A model generated the notes under the pieces. The model was not told where the DNA came from, did no database searches, and saw only the letters and a list, made by a program, of their open reading frames with translations. This document shows, piece after piece, positions 1-9,588 of a stretch of 64,000 nt of DNA; the stretch's first letter is position 1, and the number at the start of each line of letters is the position of its first letter. Made by a program: the position numbers and the translations under genes. The stretch comes from Bacteroidota bacterium (lineage in GTDB: Bacteria > Bacteroidota > Ignavibacteria > Ignavibacteriales > Ignavibacteriaceae). The DNA lies in NCBI GenBank assembly GCA_021824145.1, contig JAKALM010000007.1:62001-126000 (forward strand). The letters run 5' to 3'.

Positions 1-2492
1 ATAATATTTGGCTGGCTTAAAGATACAAATACTGTATCATTCGATTTGAAAGTTTCATTTATTCCGGTAGAATCAATTACATTATAAGTTAGAGTGTCAG
101 AAAATACCACTTTATAAAGTTTATCTTGAACTGCAAGATTATTTAAGACTTGCATTTTAATTTTCCCCGTTGAGTTACCAGTAATCTGTTGAGGTGTTCC
201 ATCCAAACCTGCCTCAGCATTTTTTACTCCAGATGGCAAAGGGCCAGGGGTTGCTTCTGCAGTATTGACGTCAAATTTAAGTTTGCCAGTAATTGGATCT
301 TTGGAAATTACTGATTGACATTCAGATGGTGGAATACTAAACTGAATAGATCCCATATCGTAAGAAACTAAAGCATAATAGTATGTAACTCCATTCTGCA
401 CTGTTGAATCGACAAATTGGTGGACTAAACCAGTGTTGCTGCCAATATAATATTTTACAGCATGGCCAGTATATTCAACTGGAAAGAATCCAGATAGAGA
501 ATCAACTAAATCCCATTGAGCTCTTTTTCCAGTGTTAGGGTCAAACAAAGCCTGACCTAAAAATGGGGTTCCATTGCCATCAGTAATTGTATAAACATCG
601 CTAAAATTATAATCTCTGCTTCTATAAAGTTTATAACCTTCAAAGTCATTTATTCGTGTAAATGGATCAAATGATTTTTCAGCTTTTGTATCCCAATAAA
701 GTGTAACTCTACCATTGCCAGGCACAGCTGTAAGTGTTGGCTTGTCTGGTGGTTTTGCAAATCTGTAGGATGATTCTAAAATTCTTTGAGAAGTTTCAGC
801 ATTAAGGACTAATGCATCCAGATTATCACCGAATAAAATTGACATTGAAAATCTTTGTGATTGAAGTTTTTCTAATTTCATCGGGCCAGTATCAAAGTTA
901 AAAATATTATCACCTGGCTGTTGCAATAGTGTTTGGTTTGGATCAATACTATCTGATGAAGCCCATTCCCACATTAATGAATAATTCAATGGAACGTTCG
1001 GTAAGCCGTTTGTATACTGTGCTGCATGGAAAGCAGTTAATCCTAATTGATCTGATTCATTTACATCTCTCATTCCAAAATCTGGTTCAGAACCAGCCCA
1101 TAAATATCCTGGCAGTTTTTCGTCTGATATTGGTTCACCAGCGTCATATTTACCATTTCCATTTTGATCTAGAAACCAAGCCTGAGAAGGTTTACCATCT
1201 CCTTCGCCGTAATCTGGACCTGGATAGTTTGGTGAATTAGGGCCAATTCCATCGATACCAACATCGTCTTTTGATGGATCCCAATCGCCATTTTCATCAC
1301 CAGACCATCTTGGTTTTGGGGCACCATATACTGCGGTGTATTTAGTTACATCAGCTATTCCAGTGGTCAAAGGATATTTTATCCCGTCGATATAATAACC
1401 AGCTGAATTGTATGGACTTTCATCAATAATACCATCATCATCATTATCAATTCCATCAGTAGAATTTGTTGGTGATTCCAAAAATTTCCAACCAAAATAC
1501 CCAGGTACTAATCCGCCCATTCCTTTAAAGTCACTATCCCAAGCATAAACCATACTTCTAGCTCTTTGGTCGTATGCATCAGCAAGCGGACCTTTAGGAG
1601 GAATGAAGAAAGCAAGATCATCGCTGTAATCACTGTAACCGCCTATATGAGGATCGCCATGCATTCCAAAATAAACTTTTGGAAGATCTTTATCGCTCAC
1701 GTTTGTAATTTGATAAACTACAAATAAAATATCTTTAGCTAAGGCATTATTAAACTGAAAGATTCTAACAGCACAATCTAATCCCATACCTCGTTTAGTT
1801 GAATCATTTAAAAATGGATAGTATGGAAATTGCTTATTTGTATAATCATCCATAACGTAATATGCTTCTTCATCAGGTGCCGTTGCTTGATCTCCTAAGA
1901 AAGCTGGCCAAACATATTTTCCAATTCGAGGATCGTACCAGCTATCCGGCCAAGAATCCGGTTTGCCATCATGGTTATTATCGGGAGCATTTAAAGTAGC
2001 AATTGCGCCCTGATTTGGATCGGCGTATCCATCTTTCGGAAGCCAACCCCACTTCATTGTTCCATCTGGTGAATATGTTCCTTGAGTAGGAAGAATATGA
2101 GAGTTATCATCTACATGAAATGTGTCAATAGTACCATTTGTGTTTTGAACAGTAACTTCGCCTAATGCTAATGGGCCAAACTCAAATCCATACCCTAATC
2201 CTTTCCAAACTAAGTCTGCAATATTGCCTAAATAATTTGGTTTACATATTGAACCATAATTAAAAATAACTGTAGTAATTGCATTGCCATGAAGTATTAC
2301 TTCTTTAATGGCTCTATTATCGCCTTTAGTTTTAAATATTTTTCCCGGTAGATAAATACTGCCAAATATTCTCGCCATATCATCTTGGCTTAATCCTTTT
2401 ATGTTAATTGTATCTCTCCAATTAACTTGAGAATAATTTGTACTAACACTAAACAAGAAGGCAATAAGAATCAATAAATACTTTTTATTCAT
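1..2492 (-). CDS. Large secreted surface protein, partial (C-terminus beyond window start)
   Basis: About 830 codons are open from an ATG at 2492 to the window edge with no stop, so the C-terminus is missing. The start follows AAAGGA and opens with a signal peptide (MNKKYLLILIAFLFSVSTNY, then SQ). The middle has Asp/Asn/Gly-rich loops resembling calcium-binding repeats (for example GIDNDDDGIIDE and DQNGNGKYDAGEP). Further on is a fibronectin-III-like stretch (KPTLTAVPGNGRVTLYWD, then GYKLYRS). It lies 23 bases after a TonB receptor gene on the same strand, so the two are probably co-transcribed. I infer an exported, possibly T9SS-sorted surface protein; the C-terminus that would show a sorting domain is outside the window. 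No enzymatic motif was recognised. Confidence 0.75.
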   Translation of the reverse strand, partial: MNKKYLLILIAFLFSVSTNYSQVNWRDTINIKGLSQDDMARIFGSIYLPGKIFKTKGDNRAIKEVILHGNAITTVIFNYGSICKPNYLGNIADLVWKGLGYGFEFGPLALGEVTVQNTNGTIDTFHVDDNSHILPTQGTYSPDGTMKWGWLPKDGYADPNQGAIATLNAPDNNHDGKPDSWPDSWYDPRIGKYVWPAFLGDQATAPDEEAYYVMDDYTNKQFPYYPFLNDSTKRGMGLDCAVRIFQFNNALAKDILFVVYQITNVSDKDLPKVYFGMHGDPHIGGYSDYSDDLAFFIPPKGPLADAYDQRARSMVYAWDSDFKGMGGLVPGYFGWKFLESPTNSTDGIDNDDDGIIDESPYNSAGYYIDGIKYPLTTGIADVTKYTAVYGAPKPRWSGDENGDWDPSKDDVGIDGIGPNSPNYPGPDYGEGDGKPSQAWFLDQNGNGKYDAGEPISDEKLPGYLWAGSEPDFGMRDVNESDQLGLTAFHAAQYTNGLPNVPLNYSLMWEWASSDSIDPNQTLLQQPGDNIFNFDTGPMKLEKLQSQRFSMSILFGDNLDALVLNAETSQRILESSYRFAKPPDKPTLTAVPGNGRVTLYWDTKAEKSFDPFTRINDFEGYKLYRSRDYNFSDVYTITDGNGTPFLGQALFDPNTGKRAQWDLVDSLSGFFPVEYTGHAVKYYIGSNTGLVHQFVDSTVQNGVTYYYALVSYDMGSIQFSIPPSECQSVISKDPITGKLKFDVNTAEATPGPLPSGVKNAEAGLDGTPQQITGNSTGKIKMQVLNNLAVQDKLYKVVFSDTLTYNVIDSTGINETFKSNDTVFVSLSQPNI

Positions 2493-2515
2493 TATAAATT
2501 CCTTTAACTCATTTC

Positions 2516-5371
2516 TTAATTAAATAGAATTGAAAAGCCAAGTCTAACTTCGCGTGGAGCGTTTACTCTTTCCGGCCTTTGCGAATAATAATTATTGATT
2601 TGATTAATGCCGAAAAGTCCTGGATCGCCTCTGTTAATTCTATTTCTAATATCACTAAACTGAACTGCATTTTGAGTTTCTTCAACATTTGATAATGCTC
2701 TCCCTGAACTTGCATAAACAGCTAATTCATTTTGAGTATCAAATAAATTAAGAACTTGTAAAAATACTGAATAGTCTAATGCACCAATTCTAAAATATTT
2801 TTCAAACTTTAAATCTACATTCCAAATTACCGGCTGATTAGCTGAGCTTTGTTCGTAGGTTACATTTGTAAAACTAGCTGGAAGCTGCGGTGTATAAGGA
2901 GTTCCAGTTTCAAAATTGAAAATCATTCCTACACTCCAATCATTAGGCTGATTTAATGCAACAGTTCCGTTTATAACATGTGTTCTATCGAAACTAAGCG
3001 GTACCAAAAATGTTTCTGATCTTTGACCAGTTTGCTCACTAAAGAATATTTGGTCAGCAGGATAAGTTCTATTTCCTTCTGCAATTGAGAATGTATAATC
3101 TAAACTGGCAGAGAAAATATCTCCAGGTGAAGATCTTTTCAATAGTGAAATAGTAATTCCTTTAACGTTTGAATAAGCCAAGTTTGTTAGAACGAAATAT
3201 TCTCTACCTAAATCTGTGTAAACTGTTTCGGTATAAATATAATTGCTTACATCTTTATAAAAACCAGTAACATCAAATTTAAAATTATCTGTTAGTGCCT
3301 GCTGTAAACCAATTTCATATTGAATTGATTTTTGAGGCTCAACATTAGGATTTCCGAATGTAGGACTTGAGCCAAAATTCTGAACAAAGTATTGATTGTT
3401 TGCATATAGACTTGATAGAGAACCAATCTGATAGAAATGTCCATAAGAAAATCTTATTATACCCTTATCAGTAATTGGATAAGAAATACTAATTCTTGGA
3501 GCTAAAGTATTTTTTACTTTTGCCGGTATATTATAAGCGTTAATAAATCCAGATAATGAATCGGTTAAATTTTGAGATAAGTTCGGATTATATAAAGCAT
3601 CTGGATTGAACATTTCGTATCTTAATCCAACATTCAAAATCATTGTTGAAGCTAATTCAATCTTATCTTGAATATATGCAGCAAATTGTGTCGGCCTATT
3701 ATCAAATGATGAATAAAGCGCAGGTTGTGTATTAGGAATTCTTCTTACTAAAGTAAGTGTGCTGTCATATAATAAATCACTATTAGTTAAAGCACCTAAG
3801 GTACCGTCTGGATTTAGCTTTTCAATATCTACCGAATAACTTTCATAAGTTAAGTGATGCTGCCTTAATTCAAAGCCAGCTTTGAATTCGTGTGTTGGGA
3901 ATAATTGCGCAACAATATCTCCTTTCACACCAAGAGTGGTTGTTTTTCTAAATGATCTATAATTGTCTGTTCCGCCAGCATAAAATCCAGTGTTACCAAT
4001 TGAAGCTGAATAAAGATTTGGCAAATATCTTGGGTCAGTTGCGCTATTGTATAAATAATATTTCCCTTCATTGTAACCATATGAAAGCTGTAATGTATAA
4101 AACATTTTACTATTTATAGTATGGGTCAGTCCTAATGTTTGTATTAAACCGTCAACGTAATTGGTTCCAACCCCGTCAGGATTATATTTATACGCCATAC
4201 TATAATTTTTATATTGGCTATTATCAAATACTGCTTCATATTTTAATTTTATATTTGAAGATAACCTATAGCTTAAATTTCCTTGTAAATTATAACTTGA
4301 AGAAGGGTTCATCGAAACAATTTGTCCATTTCCGGTTGGAAGTCCCGCAGAATCTGGAAAATCATTATACGGATGGAAATAGTAAGGACCAGTTGAAATC
4401 CCATGTCGTGGGTCTGTAGTTTTAAAGTTATCTGGAGTTAAATATGAATCTGTCGGTTCATATAATTTTTGTCCGTAAAGATCACCTTTATAATTTTCAA
4501 AAATACCAGAAACATAAAAATGCAGATCATTAGAAATTGGAATGGGACCGCCTAAAGTAGCTTCTAACCTTCCTCTATTCAATGGATCAAATTTACTAAT
4601 TTCATTAGTAAAAAGACTTGTTCTTCCTGTTGCATAATCTCCGGCATAACCTCTAACACTAAAGTTTAATTTATTGCCACCTTCTTTAGTAATATAGTTT
4701 ACTACTCCGCTTAAAGCATTTCCAAACTCAGCACTAAATGTTCCTGTAGATACTGAAACTTCTTGAACTGCGTTTGTAGCAAGACCAATTGAATTCATAT
4801 TTCCATAAGGATCATTCAATGAAACACCGTTCAGTGTATATGCAATTTCATTTCCATAGCCGCCTCTAACATGTAAAGAACCATCATTTCCAGTAACAAC
4901 ACCAGCTTGCAAAGCAATAACATCTGAAATTTGATCAACAGGAAGTTCTTGAATTGTTTCATTTGTAATTGCTACAGTTGGATTTGTCAAATCTTGCCTA
5001 ACAAGTGGATTGCGTTCACCTCTAACTACAATGGTTGGCATATCAATAGCACCAGCAGTTAACTGAAAATTTAATCTTGTTGTAAAGTCAACATTAACTC
5101 TAACATTTTCAACAGTAACTTTTTGAAAACCAACAGCAGAAACCGTTACTTTATATAATCCTGGTGCAACATCAAGAATAATATATTCACCGTTCATATC
5201 AGCAGCATTACCTTTGCTTGTACCTTCTATCATAACATTTGCAAAAGGGACTGGTTCACCATTCGACTTATCAGTTATTTTGCCGGTAATTTTGCCTGAG
5301 GATTGCGGAAATATTTGGTATGTAAAAAAAGTTAGGATTGAAAAAATAAAAAGTAATCGAAATTTACCCAT
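2516..5371 (-). CDS. TonB-dependent outer-membrane receptor with carboxypeptidase-regulatory-like domain
   Basis: The protein has a signal peptide, then a CarboxypepD_reg-like beta-sandwich at about residues 25-110 (GKITGKITDKSNGEPVPFAN), a plug domain at about 120-235 (LHVRGGYGNEIAYTLNGVSL, FSAEFGNALSGVVNYITKEG), and a long beta-barrel to the C-terminus. It should sit in the outer membrane and import a substrate with TonB energy, or act as a SusC-like or secretion-linked receptor; the ligand cannot be told from sequence. A longer frame could begin at a TTG (5383), but the ATG at 5371 follows GAGG with six-base spacing, and that decides the start. It is the first gene of a pair with the secreted protein downstream. 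A sigma-70-like promoter and a 5' hairpin lie just upstream. Confidence 0.9.
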   Translation of the reverse strand: MGKFRLLFIFSILTFFTYQIFPQSSGKITGKITDKSNGEPVPFANVMIEGTSKGNAADMNGEYIILDVAPGLYKVTVSAVGFQKVTVENVRVNVDFTTRLNFQLTAGAIDMPTIVVRGERNPLVRQDLTNPTVAITNETIQELPVDQISDVIALQAGVVTGNDGSLHVRGGYGNEIAYTLNGVSLNDPYGNMNSIGLATNAVQEVSVSTGTFSAEFGNALSGVVNYITKEGGNKLNFSVRGYAGDYATGRTSLFTNEISKFDPLNRGRLEATLGGPIPISNDLHFYVSGIFENYKGDLYGQKLYEPTDSYLTPDNFKTTDPRHGISTGPYYFHPYNDFPDSAGLPTGNGQIVSMNPSSSYNLQGNLSYRLSSNIKLKYEAVFDNSQYKNYSMAYKYNPDGVGTNYVDGLIQTLGLTHTINSKMFYTLQLSYGYNEGKYYLYNSATDPRYLPNLYSASIGNTGFYAGGTDNYRSFRKTTTLGVKGDIVAQLFPTHEFKAGFELRQHHLTYESYSVDIEKLNPDGTLGALTNSDLLYDSTLTLVRRIPNTQPALYSSFDNRPTQFAAYIQDKIELASTMILNVGLRYEMFNPDALYNPNLSQNLTDSLSGFINAYNIPAKVKNTLAPRISISYPITDKGIIRFSYGHFYQIGSLSSLYANNQYFVQNFGSSPTFGNPNVEPQKSIQYEIGLQQALTDNFKFDVTGFYKDVSNYIYTETVYTDLGREYFVLTNLAYSNVKGITISLLKRSSPGDIFSASLDYTFSIAEGNRTYPADQIFFSEQTGQRSETFLVPLSFDRTHVINGTVALNQPNDWSVGMIFNFETGTPYTPQLPASFTNVTYEQSSANQPVIWNVDLKFEKYFRIGALDYSVFLQVLNLFDTQNELAVYASSGRALSNVEETQNAVQFSDIRNRINRGDPGLFGINQINNYYSQRPERVNAPREVRLGFSILFN

Positions 5372-5401
5372 TAACGACCTCAAACTTTTTAATCGATAAA
5401 C

Positions 5402-5429
5402 GGTATGATCACCTGATTCTGATCATACC
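5402..5429 (-). promoter_or_regulatory. Perfect inverted repeat in the 5' leader of the TonB receptor gene
   Basis: Two perfect 10-base arms (GGTATGATCA and TGATCATACC) flank an 8-base loop. The repeat lies between the predicted promoter and the start codon, so it would fold near the 5' end of the transcript. It could be an operator, an mRNA-stabilising hairpin or a regulatory leader. On the plus strand it is followed by TTTTT, but no plus-strand gene precedes it, so a terminator is less likely. Confidence 0.5.
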
Positions 5430-5448
5430 CCTTTTTAATTCGGGCGTT

Positions 5449-5477
5449 AATATAATACATGATAATTACTATGTCAA
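5449..5477 (-). promoter_or_regulatory. Sigma-70-like promoter of the TonB receptor gene
   Basis: Read on the minus strand, TTGACA (5477-5472) is followed after exactly 17 bases by TATATT (5454-5449). This is a full match to the -35 consensus and five of six to the -10. The predicted transcription start is near 5442, about 70 bases ahead of the ATG at 5371. The call rests on sequence match alone. Confidence 0.6.
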
Positions 5478-5656
5478 CGAACACACTAATAAAAAAGTTT
5501 TTATTTTTTATGTTGATTTTATAAAATATTAATTAATTAACTTTTAACCAAAATAGCCGATAACAATACTTAATAGTTAATATTTAATTTTCTTTAAAAT
5601 TAAATTTAACATTCTGATATTTGTACTATCATTGAATTATTTTTATGGGAGGAACA

Positions 5657-7015
5657 ATGTCTTCTTTGATGGTAAGTGTTTCTGGAATTAGAGGTATAGT
5701 TGGTGAAAGTTTAGATCCGGAAGTTCTGGTCAATTATACTTCTGCTTATGCTGATTTTGTTAAAAGCGGTAAAGTTGTTGTTGGGCGAGATGCACGAATT
5801 TCTGGAGAAATGGTTTTATCTATCGTTACTGGAACTTTGCTAGCCAAAGGTTTGGATGTTATTGAGATAGGCATTTGTCCAACCCCAACAGTGCAGTATA
5901 CTGTTAAAACAATGAATGCTAATGGAGGCATTGCAATTTCAGCAAGTCATAATCCAAATCAATGGAATGCATTGAAACTTCTTAATAATACGGGACAGTT
6001 TATGTCACCAGAACAAAATTTAGAAATGATTGAGATTCTAAATAGAAAAAATAAAATTTATAAGAAGTGGAATGAACTTGGAAAATTAACACACACTGAT
6101 GAAGGATTGAAACGGCATGTTGACGATGTTCTTAGCCTGAAATACATAGATATTGAAAAAATTAAGAAAAGAAAATTCCGCGTTTTGGTTGACTGTGTCA
6201 ATGGGGCTGGCGTTTATGTTATTCCCGATTTACTTCGAAAATTTGGTTGTGAAGTAATTGAAATGAACTGTGAACGTTCTGGAATATTCCCTCGCCTTCC
6301 CGAACCACTTCCAGAAAATTTAACTGATACGATGAAAGAAGTAATTGAAAATAAGGCTGAACTCGGTATTGTTGTTGATCCTGATGTTGATCGATTAGTT
6401 CTAATTACAAATGAAGGTAAGCCATTTGGAGAAGAGAATACAATTACCCAAGCTGTTAAATTTATTTTATCAAAAGAAAATGGGAATGTAGCAGTTAATC
6501 TTTCAACCACACGTGCCGTAGATGATGTAGCCAAAGCCGCTGGGTCAAAAGTATTTCGTTCTCCAGTTGGTGAAGCTAATGTGGTAAAAAAAATGAAAGA
6601 AGTTAATGCTATTATTGGGGGCGAAGGCAGCGGCGGAGTAATTTATCCAGCTCTTCATTATGGAAGAGATGCTTTAGTAGGAATCGCAATTACACTCCAG
6701 CATTTACTTGAGTTTGGTGGAACTATTTCTGAGCTTAAAAAATCTTTACCAGAATATTTTATTGCCAAAAAGAAAATCGATCTCGTTAATGTTAGTCCTG
6801 ATGAAATCATTTCTCAGTTAATTCAAAAGTATAAGAATGAAAATTGCAATACAGAAGATGGATTGAGAATCGATTTTTCCGATCACTGGGTTCATTTTAG
6901 GAAATCTAATACCGAACCGATTATCAGAATAATTACTGAAGCGAAACGTAAAGTTGATGCTGAGAATTTATCGGAAAAATATTTTGAAGAGATAAAAGGA
7001 ATTTTTAATAAATAA
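5657..7015 (+). CDS. glmM: Phosphoglucosamine mutase / phosphomannomutase family protein
   Basis: This is an alpha-D-phosphohexomutase that moves phosphate between C1 and C6 of a hexose or hexosamine phosphate, feeding peptidoglycan or polysaccharide synthesis. Visible motifs are the phosphoserine loop ISASHNPNQWNALK (active Ser near residue 97), the metal loop DPDVDRL, the sugar loop GGEGSGG and the C-terminal phosphate-binding region with RKSNTEPIIRI. Length (about 452 aa) is normal. The frame opens at an ATG at 5645, but its codons two and three form GGGAGGA, a Shine-Dalgarno for the ATG at 5657, which I take as the start. It is monocistronic and converges on the DUF58 gene with a 30-base gap. 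GlmM versus ManB specificity cannot be settled here. Confidence 0.85.
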   Translation: MSSLMVSVSGIRGIVGESLDPEVLVNYTSAYADFVKSGKVVVGRDARISGEMVLSIVTGTLLAKGLDVIEIGICPTPTVQYTVKTMNANGGIAISASHNPNQWNALKLLNNTGQFMSPEQNLEMIEILNRKNKIYKKWNELGKLTHTDEGLKRHVDDVLSLKYIDIEKIKKRKFRVLVDCVNGAGVYVIPDLLRKFGCEVIEMNCERSGIFPRLPEPLPENLTDTMKEVIENKAELGIVVDPDVDRLVLITNEGKPFGEENTITQAVKFILSKENGNVAVNLSTTRAVDDVAKAAGSKVFRSPVGEANVVKKMKEVNAIIGGEGSGGVIYPALHYGRDALVGIAITLQHLLEFGGTISELKKSLPEYFIAKKKIDLVNVSPDEIISQLIQKYKNENCNTEDGLRIDFSDHWVHFRKSNTEPIIRIITEAKRKVDAENLSEKYFEEIKGIFNK

Positions 7016-7045
7016 GAATCAGATTTTTGAAATTCATTTTTAATT

Positions 7046-7954
7046 TTAATAAAGCTTTCTTCGCTTTTGAATATAACTAAACAAAGCTTTATCAAATGGT
7101 GTTGATGTTTCGATCAGATTATATTCTATATTTGAATTCAGGCATTCTTTTTTAATCTTGTTGATAAACTCCTCCATCGCTTCCATATATGCTTTTTGGA
7201 TTTGATATGGCTGAGTGGTTATTTCATCTTCTGTTTCCAGATCTTTAAAAATAGCATCGTTTCCAAACGCAAAATTCCTCTCAAGCGGATCAATTATTTG
7301 AAATACTATTACTTCATTCTTTTGATATCTGAAATGTTTCAAAGCAGACATTATAGAGTTTACATCATCAAAAAAATCCGAAACAATTATTACTAATCCC
7401 CTTCTCTTAATTTTTTCTGCAATCGAATTTAAACATGATGCAGTATTGGTTTTATCTGAGGCTGATATTTCTGCTAACTGTTTAAGTAACTCTTGCAAAT
7501 AAGCTCTGCTAGATTTAGGTGGGAAGTATTTATTAATCTTTTCTGAATACAGCGTCAAACCTACTGCGTCTTGCTGCTTGTTCATCAAATAACTTAAACT
7601 GGCAACAAGTGTGGTTGCATAATCTAATTTAGATATATTTCCTTCGGATGCATATTTCATTGAACGGCTGGTATCTAATAAAATATAACTTCTTAGATTT
7701 GTTTCTTCTTCATATTGTTTGATGAAAAATTTATCAGACTTGCCGTACACTTTCCAATCAATATCTTTTAATCCATCGCCTTGCATGTATGGTCGGTGCT
7801 CAGTAAATTCAACGCTGAAACCATGATACGGACTTTTATGAAGCCCAACCATAAATCCTTCAACTACCAATCTTGCTCTTAGGTCTAAAGAATTAAGCTT
7901 AGAGATAATTGAAGGATTTAAATATTTTCTATAATCTCTATTTATTTGAGACAT
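7046..7954 (-). CDS. DUF58 family protein (vWA-like)
   Basis: The opening third carries the DUF58 signature (EFTEHRPYMQGDGLKDIDWK, then RSYILLDTSRSMKY). DTSRSM fits a metal-ion-dependent adhesion-site motif (DxSxS) of the von Willebrand A fold, and no membrane segment is seen, so the protein is probably cytoplasmic. In the family, DUF58 genes usually sit beside MoxR AAA+ ATPases and Bat-type membrane vWA proteins and are thought to act in chaperone-like assembly. No MoxR partner is visible here. Its start overlaps the end of the upstream TPR lipoprotein gene by 17 bases, so the two are translationally linked. The specific role is unknown. Confidence 0.8.
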   Translation of the reverse strand: MSQINRDYRKYLNPSIISKLNSLDLRARLVVEGFMVGLHKSPYHGFSVEFTEHRPYMQGDGLKDIDWKVYGKSDKFFIKQYEEETNLRSYILLDTSRSMKYASEGNISKLDYATTLVASLSYLMNKQQDAVGLTLYSEKINKYFPPKSSRAYLQELLKQLAEISASDKTNTASCLNSIAEKIKRRGLVIIVSDFFDDVNSIMSALKHFRYQKNEVIVFQIIDPLERNFAFGNDAIFKDLETEDEITTQPYQIQKAYMEAMEEFINKIKKECLNSNIEYNLIETSTPFDKALFSYIQKRRKLY

Positions 7955-8489
7955 TTACTTTCGAATCATTTTTTCTTTTCAGAATATCTTCAGGCGAAAG
8001 TCCCATGTTATTTAATTCTTCTTTTGCGGAAGAGACTAATTCATTGTTAGGATATTTTTGAATAAAAAGATTAAATGTTGCTGTAGCTTCATTAAACTGG
8101 TTTAAGTCATTTGATTGGATAAAGCCTGCCATGAACAGTGCCTTTGGTGCGTATTCACTTTGGGGATATTTATCAAAAATATTTTTAAATAAACTAATTG
8201 CTTTTTCTAATGATTGAGTATCGGTCATTTCGGCTTGTCCATTTGATTGATTATCGCTTTTTACCATTTTGTTTTGATAAAGCGTTGCAAGTTCAAACAA
8301 GGCTTGCGGAGCCATTGAACTGTTTGGATAATTTGTAACCAAATTTTGATATGCTTCAACTGCGGCTGGAATGTTTTTCTCCTCCACACTCTTCTTAGCT
8401 TGTCCCATGTAATAATCATCAGATTTTTTACTGCACCCTGTAAATGCAATTATCAGAAAAAGAAAGATGGGCAGATAAAATTTTCTCAT
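7938..8489 (-). CDS. TPR-repeat lipoprotein, BamD/YbgF-like
   Basis: The N-terminus is a lipoprotein signal (FLFLIIAFTGC, lipobox Cys near residue 19). The rest is made of tetratricopeptide-like helices, each resembling AxxAYQNLVTNYPNSSMAPQALFELATLY, the spacing seen in BamD, YbgF and CpoB proteins. At 183 aa it is shorter than canonical BamD. It is expected on the periplasmic face of the outer or inner membrane as a scaffold. It is the first gene of a two-gene unit with the DUF58 gene. It could be an outer-membrane assembly factor or a Bat-operon-type TPR partner; sequence alone does not decide. Confidence 0.7.
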   Translation of the reverse strand: MRKFYLPIFLFLIIAFTGCSKKSDDYYMGQAKKSVEEKNIPAAVEAYQNLVTNYPNSSMAPQALFELATLYQNKMVKSDNQSNGQAEMTDTQSLEKAISLFKNIFDKYPQSEYAPKALFMAGFIQSNDLNQFNEATATFNLFIQKYPNNELVSSAKEELNNMGLSPEDILKRKNDSKVNVSNK

Positions 8490-8589
8490 TTTAATCGTAT
8501 AAATTTGTTATTAAAATATTGATACCAAAATTATCAAATAACATTTGAAGTAGCAATTGATGAATTGAAATCTCATTTCATATTATAAT

Positions 8590-9588
8590 TTAATGTAAAA
8601 AATCCTCCACAGCTTTTATAAAAAGATTCGGTTGATCCACAAAAGTCATGTGCCCGCTTTTTGGGAAAATTACTAGTTCAGACCCAGAAATCTTTTCATG
8701 CATCTCTTTCGACAACGAAGGATCGCATTCATCATGGTCTCCGCAAGTAATCAGCGTGGGAATTTTTATTGTATGAAGTTGGTTTACATATTCAACCGAT
8801 TTCAAATTTCCATCAATTATAAATTCGCCGTCGCTTCCCCACATCTCTCTATAAAGATCCCACGACATAATTCCATTCGCAACCGGATCATAATTTGGAT
8901 CGGGATGATTTTGATAAAGATACGGGAAATATCCTTCTCCCCAGGCAGCAATCATATAATCATTTGTGTAACGATTTTTTTCATAATCTTTTCCATGGCC
9001 AAACAATCCTTCCTTTTCCATTTTATTAATTTTATCCCGAAGCTCCGGCGACATTTTTTCTTTCATTTTAACGAATACTTCGTTCATTTGTGAAGTACTG
9101 GGAAAGGTGCTGCATAAAATTAGATGAGTTAAATTCTTTTGATACTTTAATGCGTAAGCTTGCGCTAAAACTCCTCCATAAGAATGCCCCAACAATGTAA
9201 TCTTTCCAAGATCTAGAGCTTTGCGAACAGACTCAACATCTTCAACCATATTTTCAACTGTGTATTGAGATGCGTCTTCTAATTTTTCCGATTGTCCGGA
9301 TCCTCTTTCATCAATAAAAATCAATTTATATTTCTTTGCAAGCGGAATTAAATATGGTAGAAAATAATCATGCGATGCACCTGGTCCTCCGTGAACAATC
9401 ATTAATGGTTTTCCTTTGCCGAATTCTTCATAATAAATCATCACTCCGTTCGCATCAACAAATCCTTGCTGAATTTTATAGACATTATTATTTGAAGTTT
9501 TTGTTGCAATAGTTTTTGTTTCTTTTTGGCTGAAGGAAACTTTTGAAAGAAAACAAATTGCAATAATTAGGTAAATAATTTTTTTCAT
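8590..9588 (-). CDS. Secreted alpha/beta hydrolase, proline iminopeptidase-like
   Basis: The protein has a signal peptide (IIYLIIAICFLSKVSFSQ), then an alpha/beta-hydrolase fold. HGGPG is the oxyanion-hole motif typical of proline iminopeptidases (S33), followed by DERGSGQS, the nucleophile elbow GHSYGG, an acidic residue near CGDHDECDPS and the catalytic His in KSGHMTFVDQP. All triad elements are present. Substrates could be N-terminal proline peptides or other amides and esters; it is probably periplasmic. The frame extends to 9606, but AGGAG at 9595-9600 sits at the correct distance from the ATG at 9588, which I take as the start. Monocistronic. Confidence 0.85.
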   Translation of the reverse strand: MKKIIYLIIAICFLSKVSFSQKETKTIATKTSNNNVYKIQQGFVDANGVMIYYEEFGKGKPLMIVHGGPGASHDYFLPYLIPLAKKYKLIFIDERGSGQSEKLEDASQYTVENMVEDVESVRKALDLGKITLLGHSYGGVLAQAYALKYQKNLTHLILCSTFPSTSQMNEVFVKMKEKMSPELRDKINKMEKEGLFGHGKDYEKNRYTNDYMIAAWGEGYFPYLYQNHPDPNYDPVANGIMSWDLYREMWGSDGEFIIDGNLKSVEYVNQLHTIKIPTLITCGDHDECDPSLSKEMHEKISGSELVIFPKSGHMTFVDQPNLFIKAVEDFLH

